DNA of 64,000 bases from Actinoplanes oblitus (GCF_030252345.1 NZ_CP126980.1:5905501-5969500); one strand, 5' to 3'. Shown: positions 41,075 through 52,025, numbered from the stretch's first letter. Notes: generated from the letters alone by a model not told the origin. Numbers and translations are program-made.

Positions 41075-42598
41075 TCACACCTCGGGCCGGCCGACCGCCG
41101 AGGCGGTACCGCCGAACCGCTGGCGCAGTTCCCGTTTGAGCAGCTTGCCGGAGGGATTCTTGGGCAGGGCCGGGACCAGGTGCACCGCCTTGGGCACCTT
41201 GTGCGCGGAGAGCCGCTGCCTGGCGAAAGCGATCAACTCGGCTTCGGTCACCTCGCCGCGCGGCACCACCACCGCGGTGATCGCCTCGATCCAGCGCGGG
41301 TCGGGCAGCCCCACCACCGCTACCTCGGCGACCCCGGGATGGGTGTAGAAGACGTCCTCGACCTCGCGCGAGGCGACCAGGACACCGCCGGTGTTCACCA
41401 CGTCCTTGATCCGGTCGACGACGAACAGATAACCCTCCTCGTCGACCCGCACCAGGTCGCCGGAGTGGAACCAGCCGCCGGTGAACGCCTCGGCGGACTC
41501 CGCCGGCTTGCCCCAGTAGCCCCGGCACAGCTGCGGCGACCGGTAGACGACCTCGCCCAGCGCCACGTCGTTCATCTCGGTGTCGACGACACGCGCCTCG
41601 ACGAAGAGCACCGGCCGGCCGATCGAATCCGGTCGTTCGGCGTGCTCGTCCGGCCGCAGCACGGTGGCCAGCGGGCCGATCTCGGACTGACCGAAGCAGT
41701 TGTAGAAGCCCACCTCGGGCAGCAGCTCCTGCCATTTCCGCAGGACCGGCACCGGCATGATGGAGGCGCCGTAGTACGCCTTGCGCAGGCTGCTCAGGTC
41801 GGCCTCGGCCACCGCCGGATTATTGCCGAGCCCGACCCAGACGGTGGGCGGCAGGAACAGCGAGGTGATCCCGTCGCGCGGCACCCGGCGCAGGATCTCG
41901 TCGGCGACCGGCGCCTCGATCAGGTGGTTGGTCATCCCGACGGCCAGGCCCGGCATCAGGAACACGTGCATCTGCGCCGAGTGGTACAGCGGCAGCGCGT
42001 GCAGCGGCACGTCGTCCGGCCGCAGGTCGAGGGCCGCGACACAGGACGCGTACTCGTGGACCAGCGCCCGGTGGGTCAGCATCGCGCCCTTCGGCTGCGA
42101 GGTGGTCCCGCTCGTGTAGAGCAGCTGCACCAGGTCGTCGTCGGCGACCCCGTCCTCGTGATGCACCGGGCCGTCCGGATCTCCCGCCCAGGCCAGCACG
42201 TCGTGCAGGGTCCGGCGCGGCAGCCCGGCGAGTTCCTCCTCGATCGCGTCGAGCACGGCGGCGAGCGCCACGTCACCGAAGACGGCGGCGGGCTCCGACT
42301 GGGTGAGCAGGTACGCCAGCTCACCACCGGTGGTGTTGAAGTTGACCGGCACGTGCACCAGGCCGGCCCGGGCGCAGCCGAGGAAGAGCAGCAGGTAGGC
42401 GTCGGAGTTCTTGCCGTACGCCGCCACCCGGTCGCCGTGGGACAGCCCGAGCGCGAGCAGCCCGGCGGCCACCCGGCCGGCCGCGGTGTCCAGCTCGGCG
42501 TAGGTCCACGACCGGTCACCGAAGGTCAGCGCCACCCGGGCCGGGGTGCGTCGCGCGCTGCGCTCGATGATCCGTCCGACGGTGCTGGGTTGATCCAT
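41075..42598 (-). CDS. Fatty acyl-CoA synthetase (AMP-binding, FadD-like)
   Basis: The 507-residue adenylate-forming enzyme has the P-loop LLYTSGTTSQPKGAMLTH (A3 motif, about residue 167), NCFGQSEIGP (A5), GWFHSGDLVRVDEEGYLFVVDRIKDVV (A7-A8) and the C-terminal lysine in KNPSGKLLKRELR (A10). It activates a carboxylate, probably a fatty or aromatic acid, to the CoA thioester. It appears as a single gene; a ribosome site (GGGGCAGGG) precedes the ATG. Confidence 0.9.
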   Translation of the reverse strand: MDQPSTVGRIIERSARRTPARVALTFGDRSWTYAELDTAAGRVAAGLLALGLSHGDRVAAYGKNSDAYLLLFLGCARAGLVHVPVNFNTTGGELAYLLTQSEPAAVFGDVALAAVLDAIEEELAGLPRRTLHDVLAWAGDPDGPVHHEDGVADDDLVQLLYTSGTTSQPKGAMLTHRALVHEYASCVAALDLRPDDVPLHALPLYHSAQMHVFLMPGLAVGMTNHLIEAPVADEILRRVPRDGITSLFLPPTVWVGLGNNPAVAEADLSSLRKAYYGASIMPVPVLRKWQELLPEVGFYNCFGQSEIGPLATVLRPDEHAERPDSIGRPVLFVEARVVDTEMNDVALGEVVYRSPQLCRGYWGKPAESAEAFTGGWFHSGDLVRVDEEGYLFVVDRIKDVVNTGGVLVASREVEDVFYTHPGVAEVAVVGLPDPRWIEAITAVVVPRGEVTEAELIAFARQRLSAHKVPKAVHLVPALPKNPSGKLLKRELRQRFGGTASAVGRPEV

Positions 42599-42706
42599 GA
42601 CTCACCCTGCCCCGCGATCGGGCGCCCGCACAAGCCCTCGGCCGGCGGCCCGGGACCATCGGTGATCGCGTATGCTCCGGCGAACTTGATCTTGAGGGCG
42701 GGGCGC

Positions 42707-43222
42707 GTGCATCCGGTGCTGGCATTCCTGATCCGTTACGGCCTCGCCGCGACGGCCGCCTGGGCGACCTTCGTCGCCGAGGCGGTGCTGCTGCTCGCCG
42801 GCCTGCTCGCCTGGTCGTTAGGGACCGATCAGGGCATCGGCAGCCCACTGGGCGGGCCGCTGCTGGTGCTCGGGGCGGCGGTCCTCGGGGCCGGCGCGGC
42901 AGCCGCCGTCTGCGTGCCGGCCACCATCGCGGGCGAGCTCACCGCGCGCGGCCGGCACTGGGTGCTGCTGCCGCTGACCGCGGTGGGCGCTGTCGCGGTG
43001 CTGCTCGCGCTGATCGAGACCGCCATCGTGGCGCTCGCCGGGCCGGCCCCGGCACCGGTCCTGGTGAGCTGGCTGGCCGGGTGGGGTCTGCTGCTGGCCG
43101 GGGTGGCGCCGGCGACGCTGGTCTGCGCCGGCGCGAGCGCCGGCGTGGGGCGGCTGCTCGCCCGGCGGGAGCGGCGACGCGCCGCCCGGGCCGCCCTGCT
43201 CCCCGCCGTCCACTGGCGATAG
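42707..43222 (+). CDS. Small four-TM membrane protein
   Basis: The 171-residue protein has four hydrophobic helices (about residues 10-38, 45-70, 85-108 and 117-140) and an Arg-rich cytoplasmic tail (RLLARRERRRAARAALL). No functional motif. GTG at 42707 follows GAGGGCGGGG; a second GTG three codons later is possible. TATGCT at 42671-42676 could be the -10. Unknown function. Confidence 0.55.
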   Translation: MHPVLAFLIRYGLAATAAWATFVAEAVLLLAGLLAWSLGTDQGIGSPLGGPLLVLGAAVLGAGAAAAVCVPATIAGELTARGRHWVLLPLTAVGAVAVLLALIETAIVALAGPAPAPVLVSWLAGWGLLLAGVAPATLVCAGASAGVGRLLARRERRRAARAALLPAVHWR

Positions 43223-43247
43223 GCATCCCGACCCAGCCGGATCGACC

Positions 43248-43448
43248 TCAGTCGAGGTGGCCGGTGAGGTAGGTCAGGGCGGCCGCGGCGTCGCCACCCT
43301 CGCCCTGCCGCCGGCGGAAATCGGCGGCAAAACCGGCCAGGGCGGCGAGGGGTCGTGAATGCGGCGGTCGTGCGGGGTGACCGGGTCGGCACCGATAACC
43401 GCTGGCGCGCGGACGGGCCGGCACGCCAGGGTAAGCCGTGATCACCAT
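43248..43448 (-). pseudogene. Possible C-terminal gene fragment
   Basis: A minus-strand frame ends with LAALAGFAADFRRRQGEGGD then AAAALTYLTGHLD, a helical, natural-looking tail, but the region upstream (from about 43350) does not read like protein. It may be the remnant of a lost gene. Weak evidence. Confidence 0.2.
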
Positions 43449-43986
43449 TCAGCGGATCCGGGTGCGGTGGAGCGCGGCGGCCCGTGGCGCGCCGCAGGCG
43501 AACGCCCGCCGGGGCCGGTGTGGCCCGGCGCCGCTTCCGGCGTCCACGCCCGCCGATCGCCTGATCGTCCACGATGTGCTCGCCGATGAGGCTGACCACT
43601 ACGTGGCTCGTCACCGCGTGGTCGGCGGTGACCTCGATCGGGCCGGCGACCTCGATCTCTGGCTGTCCGGCCGGGATGCGACGCTGATCGTCGACCGGTT
43701 GCCGGGCAGAGCCGCCCATCCGAGGCAGAGCGGCCCCGCTCGTCTCTTCGTGCTCGGGCCGGGCGAGGTCGGCCGCTACCGGGCGAACTTCCGGTTCACC
43801 CACACCACCTGCCCGTGCGATCCGAGCTGGTATTACGAGGACTGGCTGGTGCTCGTCGCCAACGGCGAGATGCCCGCCGACGGGTTCCTCGCCCGCCGCC
43901 CCGACCACGACGTGGACCACCGCGTCCACCTTTACGGCGGATCGAGACGGCCGGGCCGGCGGCGATCCGGTCACCGCACCGGCTGA
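43438..43986 (+). CDS. Hypothetical protein with conserved C-terminal domain
   Basis: The 182-residue protein has a coherent region (about 45-165) with LIVHDVLADEADHYVARHRV, GRYRANFRFTHTTCPCDPSWYYEDWLVLVANG and DHRVHLYGG, which looks like a structured beta-rich domain with a CPC motif. No family assigned. The stop codon lies inside the first copy of a 57-bp tandem duplication, which may have altered the C-terminus (GSRRPGRRRSGHRTG looks non-native). Confidence 0.5.
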   Translation: MITIQRIRVRWSAAARGAPQANARRGRCGPAPLPASTPADRLIVHDVLADEADHYVARHRVVGGDLDRAGDLDLWLSGRDATLIVDRLPGRAAHPRQSGPARLFVLGPGEVGRYRANFRFTHTTCPCDPSWYYEDWLVLVANGEMPADGFLARRPDHDVDHRVHLYGGSRRPGRRRSGHRTG

Positions 43987-44090
43987 CCGGTCCGCACGGG
44001 CCGGCCCGCCCGGTCAGGCGCGGCGGGTCATGGACCGCACCGGCTGACCGGTCCGCACGGGCCGGCCCGCCGGGTCAGGCGCGGCGGGTC
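43973..44090. repeat. Tandem duplication, two 57-bp copies at 61-bp period
   Basis: Copies at 43973-44029 and 44034-44090 differ at one base (C to G). Each contains the TGA that ends the 43438 gene, and each is rich in inverted GGCC/CCGG words that can fold as a hairpin. A shorter echo (CGGCGGGTCATGG) follows at about 44095-44107. The doubled unit may act as a terminator between convergent genes. Confidence 0.7.
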
Positions 44091-44175
44091 CAACCCGGCG
44101 GGTCATGGGTGGCTATTCCGGGCGCGCTGCCGGGCCGCGTCGACTGCCGCTGGTGTCCGCACGGTCCCGATCCTC

Positions 44176-45129
44176 TCAGCCGGCCAGGAGGCGGTCGGCG
44201 AGGTCCGAACGCCGATAGAGGACGGACCGCCCGTGCCGCGCGCTGACCAGCAGCCCACCGGCCCGCAACGCCCGCAGGTGCTGGTTGACAGCGGTCACCG
44301 TCACGCCGAGCCGGGCGGCCAGCTCGGTGGACGACGCCGGGGTGGCCAGCTGCACCAGCAGGCCCGCCCGATGCGTGCCGAGCAGGCCGGCCAGCGCGCC
44401 CGGCGCGGGCAGCGGCTGCGGCTCCCACAGCGTGCCCAGCCCGCGCGCCAGGTAGATGACCATCGGGGGCTCGGCGGGCAGGATCGGGGCCGAGGCGCTG
44501 CTGGTCCACATCGACGGGACCAGTGTCAGCCCGCCGGCCGCCGGCCGCGTGTAGTGCACCTGCGACCGGACGTGCACCTCCACCGTGTCCCCGCGCAGCC
44601 GCACCCGGCCGGCCAGCCCGGCGAACATCGCGGCCAGCCCGTGCTGCGCGATCTCCCGCCCGCGGAAGGTGACGTCGCCTTCGAGCAGCGCCCGCATCCG
44701 CGACCAGTGCGGTGCGAAACACGCCTCCCAGTATCCGGTCAACGCGTCCAGGATGCGGTCCAGGACATCAGCGCCGCGCAGCGGCGCCGGCAGTCTCCCG
44801 GGTCCGTGCAGCAGCCGCAGGTCACGATCGACAACCCCGTTTCCGGTACGCCGGATCGCCGCCAGCTCGTCCGCCAGTCGCGTCAGCGGCGACCACGGCC
44901 GGGGTGTCAGGAAGTCGGGCGTCCACAGGTCGTCGTTGACCAGGCAGTCCAGCAGCTCGGCGTCGAGCCGCCCGCGCACCCGCCGCATCTCGCGGATCCA
45001 CGGCAGGTGCAGCGGGTACCGGCCCGGATCCCGCCACGCGTGCAGCGACAGCACCAGCTCGTTGAGCGGCGAGATCGCGAACCGCACGCCGCCCAGGTCC
45101 GGCCCGTCGAGCCGATAGCGCACCACCAT
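44176..45129 (-). CDS. ArsR-type winged-helix regulator with long N-terminal domain
   Basis: The 317-residue protein has a C-terminal ArsR-like wHTH (LLVQLATPASSTELAARLGVTVTAVNQHLRALRAGGLLVSARHGRSVLYRRS, about residues 255-310). The N-terminal ~240 residues follow the pattern of DUF5937-type actinobacterial regulators (LGGVRFAISPLNELVLSLHAW). The minus-strand TAGCGT (complement 45138-45143) lies 8 nt before the ATG. It is divergent from an MFS exporter, its probable target. Confidence 0.75.
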   Translation of the reverse strand: MVVRYRLDGPDLGGVRFAISPLNELVLSLHAWRDPGRYPLHLPWIREMRRVRGRLDAELLDCLVNDDLWTPDFLTPRPWSPLTRLADELAAIRRTGNGVVDRDLRLLHGPGRLPAPLRGADVLDRILDALTGYWEACFAPHWSRMRALLEGDVTFRGREIAQHGLAAMFAGLAGRVRLRGDTVEVHVRSQVHYTRPAAGGLTLVPSMWTSSASAPILPAEPPMVIYLARGLGTLWEPQPLPAPGALAGLLGTHRAGLLVQLATPASSTELAARLGVTVTAVNQHLRALRAGGLLVSARHGRSVLYRRSDLADRLLAG

Positions 45130-45184
45130 GAAGCAGAACGCTACATCGCTGGTGACCGCCGCCCGCGGCTGACAGAACTGGCGG

Positions 45185-46387
45185 GTGACCCTCACTGCCA
45201 CACGACTCACCGGCCGCAGCCCGGTGGAGCGTGCCCTGACCCTGTCCATCGCCGCGGCCTCGCTGGCCAAGGGCGTGCTGTTCGGGGTCAGCGCGCTCTT
45301 CTTCACCACCGTGATCGGGCTGTCCCCGGCCATCGTCGGCATCGGCCTGACGGTCGCCGGGGTGGCCGGGATGGCCGCCGCCTTCGGGTCCGGCCACCTC
45401 GCCGACCGGGTCGGGGCGCAGCCGGTTCTGGTCGCCGCCACCGTCGTCCAGTCGGTGGCCCTGGCGGCGTACTGCTCGGCCGGCTCGGCGCTCACCTTCA
45501 CGCTGATCGCCGGCGCCGCGGCCGGCGCGCAGGGCGCCCAGCGCACCGCCCAGGCCACCCTGCTCGCGGTGCACTTCACCGGCCCGGACCGGGTCACCGT
45601 GCGGGCCCGGCTGCGGGTGGTCACCAACGTGTTCGTCGGCGTCGGCTCGGCGCTCGCGGCCACCGCCCTGGCCGCCGGCACCCCGGCCGCCTACGTGATC
45701 GCCATGCTCGCCGCGTCCGCCCTGGTCCTGGGCTCGGCCATGCCACTGCGCGGCCGCTTCGCGCCGCCCGCCCCGGCTCCGGCACGGCCCGCCGCGACGC
45801 CGCCGGGCCGCTCCCCGCTGCGCGATCTCCGGTACGTCGGCATCGCCGCCCTCTACGGCGTGCTCACCATCCAGTTCGGGCTGCTCACCGTCGGGATGCC
45901 ACTGTGGGTCACACTGCACACGCGGGCGCCGGCCACCGTCGTCGCGCTGCTGCTGGTGCTGAACACGGTGCTGGTCGCGGTGTTCCAGGTGCCGGCGGCG
46001 CGCCTGGTCAGCGGCGTGCGGGCGGCCGGGCGTACGGTAGTCGTGTCCTCCGGTTTCCTGGTGTTGACCTGCCTTTTCTACGCCGGCGCGGGACCGGTGC
46101 CGAGGCTCGCCGCGATCGGGCTGCTGCTGCTCGCGGTGGTGGCGGCCAGCGTCGCGGAAGTGCTCTCCGAGGCGGGCGCCTGGTCGCTGGCCTTCGACCT
46201 CGCCGACGCGCGCCAGCCGGGCGCCTACCAGGGCATCAGCCAGACCGGTTTCGCGGCCGGCGGCATGCTCGCGCCCGCGGTGGTCACCTCGACGGCGATC
46301 GCCCACGGCACGCCGGGCTGGCTGCTGCTCGCCGCCGTGTTCCTGGCGGCCGGCGCCGGCACCTACGGGCTGGCGTCACACCGCTGA
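45185..46387 (+). CDS. MFS transporter (12 TM)
   Basis: The 400-residue major facilitator protein has about 12 transmembrane helices and the loop 2-3 motif GSGHLADRVGAQPVL. It is probably an exporter of an antibiotic or metabolite. The divergent ArsR-type gene 55 bp away is the likely regulator. Its last 12 bp overlap the convergent SIMPL gene. Confidence 0.8.
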   Translation: MTLTATRLTGRSPVERALTLSIAAASLAKGVLFGVSALFFTTVIGLSPAIVGIGLTVAGVAGMAAAFGSGHLADRVGAQPVLVAATVVQSVALAAYCSAGSALTFTLIAGAAAGAQGAQRTAQATLLAVHFTGPDRVTVRARLRVVTNVFVGVGSALAATALAAGTPAAYVIAMLAASALVLGSAMPLRGRFAPPAPAPARPAATPPGRSPLRDLRYVGIAALYGVLTIQFGLLTVGMPLWVTLHTRAPATVVALLLVLNTVLVAVFQVPAARLVSGVRAAGRTVVVSSGFLVLTCLFYAGAGPVPRLAAIGLLLLAVVAASVAEVLSEAGAWSLAFDLADARQPGAYQGISQTGFAAGGMLAPAVVTSTAIAHGTPGWLLLAAVFLAAGAGTYGLASHR

Positions 46388-47146
46388 CCGGGCCGGCTGC
46401 GGGCCGAGCGCCCATTCGACGGTGACGGTCACCGCGAGCTGCTGCCGGCCCGGCTCGACGGGCATCGCCGCGTCCGCCGCCGGCACGCTGTACTGCACCG
46501 CCGAGCCTCGGTAGCTGGGCGTCTCCTCGCTGACCCGGAGGACCCGGCCGAGCGGGCGACCGGCCTCGCGGGCGTACAGGTCGGCTTTGGCGCGGGCGTC
46601 GGCGAACGCCTTGCGGCGCGCCTCGACGAGCAGCGCGGTGTCGTTCTCGATGGCGAACGACATCCCGTTCAGCCGTGCCGCGTCACCGCCCGCCGTGACG
46701 GCAGCGGAGATCGTCGCGCCGGCCGCCCCCAGGTTCCGGATCTTCGCGGTGAGCCCGTGGGTCACCGTGTAACCGGTGATCTCGTTGTGCTCGTTGCGCT
46801 TCACGCTCACGCTGACGTCCGAGGTCTGCATGTCGGCCTTGGCCACCCCGCCGCGGACGAGCGCGTCGCGCATCCGGGTGGCCGCCGCGGCGGCGCGGTC
46901 CAGGGCCTCGGCGACCGTGCCGGCGGTCGCCTCGACAGCCAGGTTGGCGGTCAGCGTGTCGGGCTCGCCGAACACCTCGCCCGTGCCGGTGACCAGCACG
47001 CTCTCCCAGGCGGGACGGTCGGCCGCCACGGTTGCCGCGGTACCGGCCGAGGCGGCTGCCGGGCCGGCCGGCAGGAGCGAGGACGAGGGCACCGCCAGAG
47101 CCAGCAGAGCGACGACGGCCGGTACGGTGACGCGTGATTTGCTCAT
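46376..47146 (-). CDS. Secreted SIMPL (DUF541) domain protein
   Basis: The 256-residue protein has a signal peptide (to about residue 34) and a SIMPL domain (about 48-250): VLVTGTGEVFGEPDTLTANLAVEA, GYTVTHGLTAKIRNL, ARRKAFADARAKADLYAREAGRPLGRVLRVSE. Bacterial SIMPL proteins are periplasmic/extracellular, of unclear role (oxidative stress and toxin folding have been proposed). AAAGGGTAGG precedes the ATG. Confidence 0.85.
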   Translation of the reverse strand: MSKSRVTVPAVVALLALAVPSSSLLPAGPAAASAGTAATVAADRPAWESVLVTGTGEVFGEPDTLTANLAVEATAGTVAEALDRAAAAATRMRDALVRGGVAKADMQTSDVSVSVKRNEHNEITGYTVTHGLTAKIRNLGAAGATISAAVTAGGDAARLNGMSFAIENDTALLVEARRKAFADARAKADLYAREAGRPLGRVLRVSEETPSYRGSAVQYSVPAADAAMPVEPGRQQLAVTVTVEWALGPQPARSAV

Positions 47147-47224
47147 TTTCCTACCCTTTGCAGCGCTCCGTTTCCTCCCATCTAATGCGGAATCACCGGG
47201 CCTTGCCCCATAATCCGGGGAATC

Positions 47225-47716
47225 TCACCAGCCGGCGCCGCGAGCGAGGCGGACCGGCCCGGTCGCGGTGGCCACGTCGACGTCGGCGCCGCGCTGCCGG
47301 ACGACGATGGTCCCCTCCCCCGCGAGTTCGGCGGCCACCTCCCGGACGACGCCCATCAGGTCACGCCACGAGGCACCGCCGACGACCCGGGCCGCCTCGC
47401 TCGGGCAGATGCTGCTGTCGGCGTGGCGGTGCCGCAGCAGCGCCCTGATGGTCGCGGCCAGCCGCACCCGCCGGCCCTCGGGGGTCGGCTCCCACCACGG
47501 TTCGCCGCGCTCGCCCAGCGCCACCTTGGCGTCCCGCACCCGCGGACGGGCCGCGCCCGGGTCGCCGCGGACCAGCCGGCGGGCCGCCATCAGCTCGTCG
47601 ACCAGTTCCTGACGCAGCGGCTCCGGGATGGTCGGATCGGTGGCCCGCCATCGCCGCCCGGCAACGATCAGGTAGCGGCCGTCCGCCGTCAGCGTGCCGT
47701 CGTCTCGCGAGCCCAT
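47225..47716 (-). CDS. DUF3253 domain protein
   Basis: The 163-residue protein has an N-terminal part (DGRYLIVAGRRWRATDPTIPEPLRQELVDELMAARR) seen in small actinobacterial proteins and a C-terminal DUF3253 domain (IRALLRHRHADSSICPSEAARVVGGASWRDLMGVVREVAAELA), a winged-helix-like fold. Function unknown, possibly nucleic-acid binding. It lies 29 bp downstream of the MerR-redoxin gene in the same direction and may be co-transcribed. Confidence 0.75.
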   Translation of the reverse strand: MGSRDDGTLTADGRYLIVAGRRWRATDPTIPEPLRQELVDELMAARRLVRGDPGAARPRVRDAKVALGERGEPWWEPTPEGRRVRLAATIRALLRHRHADSSICPSEAARVVGGASWRDLMGVVREVAAELAGEGTIVVRQRGADVDVATATGPVRLARGAGW

Positions 47717-47745
47717 GCGGCAATCGTTCCCGCGATCGGCCCGGA

Positions 47746-48651
47746 TCAGTCCCGGTTTCCGTCCCTGACCGCCTTCCTGGTGAGCCAGGACATCACGTCC
47801 ATGGCGTGCGACGGCGGGTCCGGGATCGGGTGGAAGACGTGCTCGACCACGTCGTCCGACACGATGAGCGTGAGGCGGTCGTAGAGCACCAGGTCGCCCG
47901 AGGCCAGGGTGGGCAGGCCGGTGGCGGCGGCCAGGGTCAGCTTCGGGTCGGGGATCAAGGGGTACGGCAACCGCAGCCGATGCGCCAGCTCCCGCTGGTA
48001 CCCGGTCGACTGCGCCGACAGCCCGTAGACCCGGGAGGCGCCGGCGGCCAGCAGCTCCGCGTGGTGGTCGCGCAGCCAGATCGCCTGGTCGGTGCTGCCC
48101 CGGGCGCCGTGCACCTCGAGCAGCCCGCGGGGCAGGTCGACGCCGGGCCGGCCGGTGAGCGGGTAGACGAAGATGACCGTCCGGCCCGGCCCGAGCGCGG
48201 CCAGGTCCACCGGCCGCCCGTCGCTGGCGTAGAACCGCAATGCCGGCAGCCCCGTGCCGACCAGGCCGGCCAGGCCGGCGCCACCGGACGGGACGCCGGT
48301 CACCACCGACCGGGCCGCCTCGTCGATCCGGGCGTTGAGCGCGTCCCGCTGCGCGGTCAGCTCCCCGATCCGCCGCTGCAGCCCGGTCACCGTGCTCCGG
48401 AACGTCGCCAGGGTCGCGGCACACACGTCCTCGGTGCCGTCGGCGATCGACTCGACGAACGGGCGGGTCTCCTCGACGGCCAGCCCGAGCGCCATCAGCT
48501 CACGGATCTGGGCGACCTGGCGCTCGGCGATCGGGTCGTACTCCCGGTAACCGTTGCTCAGGCGCCGGGGCACCACCAGGCCCACCGACTCGTAATACCG
48601 CAGCGCCCGGATCGTCGTCCCGGTCCGGCGCGCCAGCTCACCCACCCGCAT
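47746..48651 (-). CDS. MerR regulator fused to a cysteine-less peroxiredoxin-like domain
   Basis: The 301-residue protein has the MerR wHTH (MRVGELARRTGTTIRALRYYESVGLVVP..., residues 1-70), a dimerisation coiled coil (about 75-115) and a C-terminal AhpC/TSA-type domain (about 130-295; VIFVYPLTGRPGVDLPRG). In normal members the peroxidatic Cys sits in GARGCTPQSC; here that stretch reads GARGSTDQAI, so both Cys are gone and the domain is likely a ligand sensor rather than an enzyme. It lies 9 bp after the enolase gene and has its own promoter inside it. Confidence 0.75.
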   Translation of the reverse strand: MRVGELARRTGTTIRALRYYESVGLVVPRRLSNGYREYDPIAERQVAQIRELMALGLAVEETRPFVESIADGTEDVCAATLATFRSTVTGLQRRIGELTAQRDALNARIDEAARSVVTGVPSGGAGLAGLVGTGLPALRFYASDGRPVDLAALGPGRTVIFVYPLTGRPGVDLPRGLLEVHGARGSTDQAIWLRDHHAELLAAGASRVYGLSAQSTGYQRELAHRLRLPYPLIPDPKLTLAAATGLPTLASGDLVLYDRLTLIVSDDVVEHVFHPIPDPPSHAMDVMSWLTRKAVRDGNRD

Positions 48652-48657
48652 GCGCAG

Positions 48658-50393
<1,736 letters not shown>

Positions 50394-50560
50394 GACTGTC
50401 GCCAAGTCCCTTCCGGTCACCGGTATTCCGGAATCCGACCGGTCGCCGCGCGCTCGCGGCACCGGTTCGACACGGCATCCTGACCGTCTTGCGCCGCGGG
50501 GACCGCGGCTGAACCGCGAATCCGGCGCCGCCGCGGCATCGGCGCGGATAGCCTCGGGCG

Positions 50561-51508
50561 GTGTATTTCGTCTATCGGTCGCACTACGAGGGGCCGCTGA
50601 GCAAGCTGGTGCGGCGCCTGCCCGATGCCACGGTGCTCGACTGGTTCCGGCGGCACTGGGCGCGGAACGAGCACTCCGGAATGATCGCGGCCGAGCTGGG
50701 CGCCGACGTCCACGGCCTGCGCACCATCTTCGACGCGGCCCGTGAGCACCGGCTGCCGCGCCCGGAGACGACTGATCAGTTACGGGCGCTGCTGCACCGG
50801 CACCTGCACGTCGAGGGCGACACCGACTACATCCGGATGGACGAGCACAGCCTGCGGGTGCGTACCGACGACGGCGTGGTGGAGCTGGCCTACTACTTCC
50901 TGGACGACCGGGTCGTGGCCACCGCCGCGGACCGGCTCGCCTACCTGCTGCACGAGTCCTGGCCGCTGCCCGACGACGCGGAGAAGGAGCCGCCGGGCCC
51001 GCCGACGACGTACGCCACCTTCCTCACCTACTACGACGGCGCCAGCCTGGAGTGCGCCGACCAGGTGGTCTTCCCCGGCATCGAGCTGGCCGAGCTGGCC
51101 GCCCACCTGCCGGGCGCGGCGCGCCGGAGCTGGCCGCCGGAGCTGCGGGTGCTCGCCGCCCTGCGCGCGCCGGGCGAGACGGCCCTGCTGCCCGCCCTGC
51201 GCCGGGCGAACCTGTGGCCGGGCTTCGGCCGCGGCGCCGGCGATCCCTGGCCCGACGACCTGGACGCCCTGGACGACCCACACCGGGCGGCCCTGTCCCG
51301 GATCGGCGACCCGGTGTTCGATGCCGGTCGCCGCCCGGACGCCTCGCTAATCCAGGTCGGTGGTCACCTGGCCCAGATGGCGATGCACTGCAGCGACACT
51401 CTCGGCTTCCAGCAGTGGTACCTGTTCGACAGCCTGTGGGTCGCCTCGCACCCCGACCTGGCCGCCTCGCTCACCCATTACGCCACCGACTGGGATCCCC
51501 TGTCCTGA
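50561..51508 (+). CDS. Hypothetical cytosolic protein
   Basis: The 315-residue protein has no recognisable domain. It starts MYFVYRSHYEGPLSKLVRRL and contains VVELAYYFLDDRVVATAADRLAYLLHESWPLP and GGHLAQMAMHCSDTLGFQQWYLFDSLW. It is acidic, without signal or TM segments. TAGCCT (50549-50554) lies 6 nt before the GTG, a leaderless promoter, which supports the start. Its 3' end overlaps the convergent MarR gene by 31 bp. Confidence 0.65.
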   Translation: MYFVYRSHYEGPLSKLVRRLPDATVLDWFRRHWARNEHSGMIAAELGADVHGLRTIFDAAREHRLPRPETTDQLRALLHRHLHVEGDTDYIRMDEHSLRVRTDDGVVELAYYFLDDRVVATAADRLAYLLHESWPLPDDAEKEPPGPPTTYATFLTYYDGASLECADQVVFPGIELAELAAHLPGAARRSWPPELRVLAALRAPGETALLPALRRANLWPGFGRGAGDPWPDDLDALDDPHRAALSRIGDPVFDAGRRPDASLIQVGGHLAQMAMHCSDTLGFQQWYLFDSLWVASHPDLAASLTHYATDWDPLS

Positions 51509-51972
51509 TCCGGCTCCCGGCGTCCGCCCCGGCGACGGGCGCCGCGGGCGTCGACGTTGTCCGCCATCGCGGTCAGCAGGCCGGGCAGCCCGGCCAGGGC
51601 CGGGGCGGGCAGGCCGGCCACGGTCTCCTCGGCCAGCTCACACCACAGTCGCCTGACCTGCTCGGCCAGGGCTCGCCCGCGGTCGGTCAGCTCCACGACG
51701 CTGGCTCGCTTGTCGGCGGGCGCGGCGGTGCGACGCAGGTGGCCGGAGGCTTCCAGCTTGCGGGTCATCAGCGTGACGCTCGGCGGCTCGACGTTGAGCG
51801 CCTGGCTGAGCTGCGCCTGGATCATCGGACCGGTACGGGCCAGTTCGAGCACCACCGCCTCCTGGCCCGGGTGCAGGCCGAGCGGCACCAGCAGCTCCGC
51901 GATCCGGGCTCGGTGACGCAGGCTCAGCAGGCGGATCGCCTGGTTGACGGCGTCGGCTTGGTCGAAGTCCAC
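51478..51972 (-). CDS. MarR-family transcriptional regulator
   Basis: The 164-residue protein has the winged-helix core (IQAQLSQALNVEPPSVTLMTRKLEASGHLRRTAAPADKRASVVELTDRGRALAEQV, about residues 50-105). GGGAGGAG precedes the GTG. It is divergent from a small open frame and an EmrB-type exporter. Two tandem palindromes at 51998-52025 are its likely operators, so it probably represses the exporter and itself. Confidence 0.85.
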   Translation of the reverse strand: MDFDQADAVNQAIRLLSLRHRARIAELLVPLGLHPGQEAVVLELARTGPMIQAQLSQALNVEPPSVTLMTRKLEASGHLRRTAAPADKRASVVELTDRGRALAEQVRRLWCELAEETVAGLPAPALAGLPGLLTAMADNVDARGARRRGGRREPDQDRGSQSVA

Positions 51973-51997
51973 TGCCGCTCCTCCCTTGACGGGATTC

Positions 51998-52025
51998 GTT
52001 ATGCGGATAACGTTATGCGCGTAAC
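51998..52025. promoter_or_regulatory. Tandem MarR operators
   Basis: Two adjacent 14-bp sites: GTTATGCGGATAAC (51998-52011, perfect GTTAT/ATAAC arms) and GTTATGCGCGTAAC (52012-52025). They lie between the divergent marR and exporter genes. Confidence 0.75.

Noticed and set aside
43223..43437. Functional minus-strand gene at 43248-43448
   Set aside because: Only the last ~33 residues look like protein; no credible start or domain.
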